Assembly (NCBI GenBank): GCA_017745295.1
Contig: JAGHZR010000008.1
Location: 128,477-192,476 of the forward strand
Source of the DNA: Novosphingobium sp.
GTDB taxonomy: Bacteria; Pseudomonadota; Alphaproteobacteria; Sphingomonadales; Sphingomonadaceae
Direction: 5' to 3'
DNA length: 64,000 nucleotides
The position numbers and the translations under genes are program-made. Below, piece after piece: positions 62,910-64,000 of the stretch; the stretch's first letter is position 1; the number at the start of each line of letters is the position of its first letter. A model generated the notes under the pieces. The model did no database searches, was not told the DNA's origin, and saw only the letters and a list, made by a program, of their open reading frames with translations.

Positions 62910-64000
62910 CCTCGTTCTCCTTCAACAGGATGCGGGGCCAGTGGATTTCGAACGAGGCGCCGCCGAGCGGGCCGGGCGACTGCACCGTCACCATGCCGCC
63001 GTGGGCGTTGATCATCCGGCGGGTGAAGGCGAGGCCGACGCCGTCGCCGCTGGTGCCGGGCGAGGCGCGGTGGAACAGCTTGAAGATGCGGTCCTCGTTG
63101 CCGGGCGTCACGCCCTTGCCGTCGTCGTCGACGGTGAAGACCGAGAAGCGCCCTTCCTCGCGCATGGCGACGCGAATGCGGCCCGATCGCCCGCCGTGGT
63201 GCTTCACCGCATTGCCGATGAGATTGCGCAGCGAAGTCGCCAGTGGCGCGCGGGGGGCGGTGATATCGCCGCCCCGGATGTCGATCTCGACCGCGAAACT
63301 GTCGGGGACGAGGGCGAGGCTCAGCGCCTCGTCGACGAGATCGGCGGGGGAGAGCGTCTCGGTATGGCGGTCGCGCACCCCGGCGCGCGCATAATCGAGC
63401 AGATCGTCGATCATCTGCTCGGCGCGGGCGATGCGCAGGGCGATGCGGTCGAAATTGTGCTGCACGTCCTCGGTAAGCTCGACCCCGCTCAGGTCCTCGC
63501 GGATCCAGGTCACGAGATCGGCGATACCCCGCAGCGGCGAGCGCAAGTCGTGGCTGGCGACGTAGGTGAATTCCTCAAGCTGCGCATTGGTCTGCTGGAG
63601 CGCGGTCTCGCCCCGCTTGCGTGAGGAAATGTCGCTGACGATCGCCATGAACATCGGCTGCGCACCGTTTTCGAGCCGCGTCAGCGCGATCTCGACGGGG
63701 ATTTCCTGGCCGGAGCGGTGAAGCCCGGTGAGGTCGCGGCCCGATCCCATCATCCGCGAACTCGGGGCGGCGACGTAGCCTTCGACATGCTGGAGATGGC
63801 CCTCGCGATATCGCGGCGGCAGCAGCATCTCCAGCGGCTGGCCGACCAGCTCCTCGCGCGGGTAGCCGAACTCGGCGGCGAGGGCGGAGTTGACCTGGAC
63901 GATGCGCTGGCGGGTATCGACGACGAGGGCGCCGAGCGGCAGGTTCTCGAAAATCTGGCTGAAGCGCTTTTCGGCGACGGTCTGCCGCGTCAGGCTCTGG
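62902..64000 (-). CDS. PAS-domain sensor histidine kinase (5' end outside window)
   Basis: At least 366 residues of a kinase; the frame is open to the window edge. PAS domain: 'FSQIFENLPLGALVVDTRQR', 'FGYPREELVGQPLEMLLPP', 'GSGRDLTGLHRSGQEIPVEI', then HisKA 'TYVASHDLRSPLRGIADLV' with the phosphorylated His, N-box 'LRNLIGNAVKHHGGRSG', G-boxes 'FTVDDDGKGVTPG' and 'GDGVGLAFTRRMINAHGG'. It has the short H-box type seen with Rcp1-like receivers. The signal sensed depends on the missing N-terminal part. Confidence 0.95.
   Translation of the reverse strand, partial: QSLTRQTVAEKRFSQIFENLPLGALVVDTRQRIVQVNSALAAEFGYPREELVGQPLEMLLPPRYREGHLQHVEGYVAAPSSRMMGSGRDLTGLHRSGQEIPVEIALTRLENGAQPMFMAIVSDISSRKRGETALQQTNAQLEEFTYVASHDLRSPLRGIADLVTWIREDLSGVELTEDVQHNFDRIALRIARAEQMIDDLLDYARAGVRDRHTETLSPADLVDEALSLALVPDSFAVEIDIRGGDITAPRAPLATSLRNLIGNAVKHHGGRSGRIRVAMREEGRFSVFTVDDDGKGVTPGNEDRIFKLFHRASPGTSGDGVGLAFTRRMINAHGGMVTVQSPGPLGGASFEIHWPRILLKENEDD

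Overview
The window is GC-rich alphaproteobacterial chromosome, most likely from a sphingomonad (Novosphingobium, Sphingomonas or a close relative). The evidence is the alphaproteobacterial LexA operator form GAAC-N7-GAAC in front of recN and uvrA, an mdh-sucD-sucA-sucB-lpd TCA cluster, typical sphingomonad families (UrcA, TorF-like porin, DUF4403, glycine-zipper proteins, RlpA) and many short palindromic repeats of the kind scattered through Sphingomonadaceae genomes. The genus call is inference.

Layout. 1-7.8 kb: 3' end of recA, alaS, a small membrane protein overlapping glutaminase, a Kef-type antiporter and bamD. 7.8-16.7 kb: SOS-controlled recN, an M49-like secreted peptidase, an MDR oxidoreductase, a DUF4403 lipoprotein, a porin-like protein, a VOC protein, then a repeat cluster beside a small orphan membrane gene. 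16.8-24.7 kb: TCA genes on the minus strand (mdh, sucD, sucA, sucB, lpdA), with no sucC between mdh and sucD. 25-27.3 kb: a HEAT-repeat protein, an unknown protein and a SleB-type wall hydrolase. 27.5-32.3 kb: cobalamin riboswitch and btuB-btuF-btuC-btuD, consecutive genes overlapping by 4 bp. 32.3-32.7 kb: a 94-aa GIY-YIG nuclease gene enclosed by perfect 29-bp inverted palindromes. 32.8-41.8 kb: M3 peptidase, an Rrf2/NsrR-type regulator divergent from a single-domain globin with twin operators between them, RlpA, an ABC1/UbiB kinase, an M28 peptidase and two AT-richer small membrane ORFs next to repeats. 41.9-46.4 kb: two small secreted proteins (one UrcA) and SOS-controlled uvrA, which carries a dispersed repeat in frame. 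46.4-50.1 kb: a repeat-dense region around a strikingly AT-rich 460-aa coiled-coil/two-TM protein and an HTH-like gene whose 5' end is built from repeats. 49.8-55 kb: second RlpA, argG, cfa, a pteridine-reductase-like SDR and a sulfotransferase. 55-64 kb: two paralogous glycine-zipper proteins, a secreted repeat protein, a diguanylate cyclase, a PhzF protein, a MaoC-like hydratase with a deazaflavin-type nitroreductase, and a signalling operon (PAS histidine kinase, receiver protein, receiver-GGDEF-EAL).

Most of the window is housekeeping. The accessory signal is the set of palindromic repeat families and the genes they enclose or abut: the GIY-YIG unit, the AT-rich 460-aa gene between inverted composite repeats, and the repeat inside uvrA. 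All family calls come from reading motifs; no database search was run.
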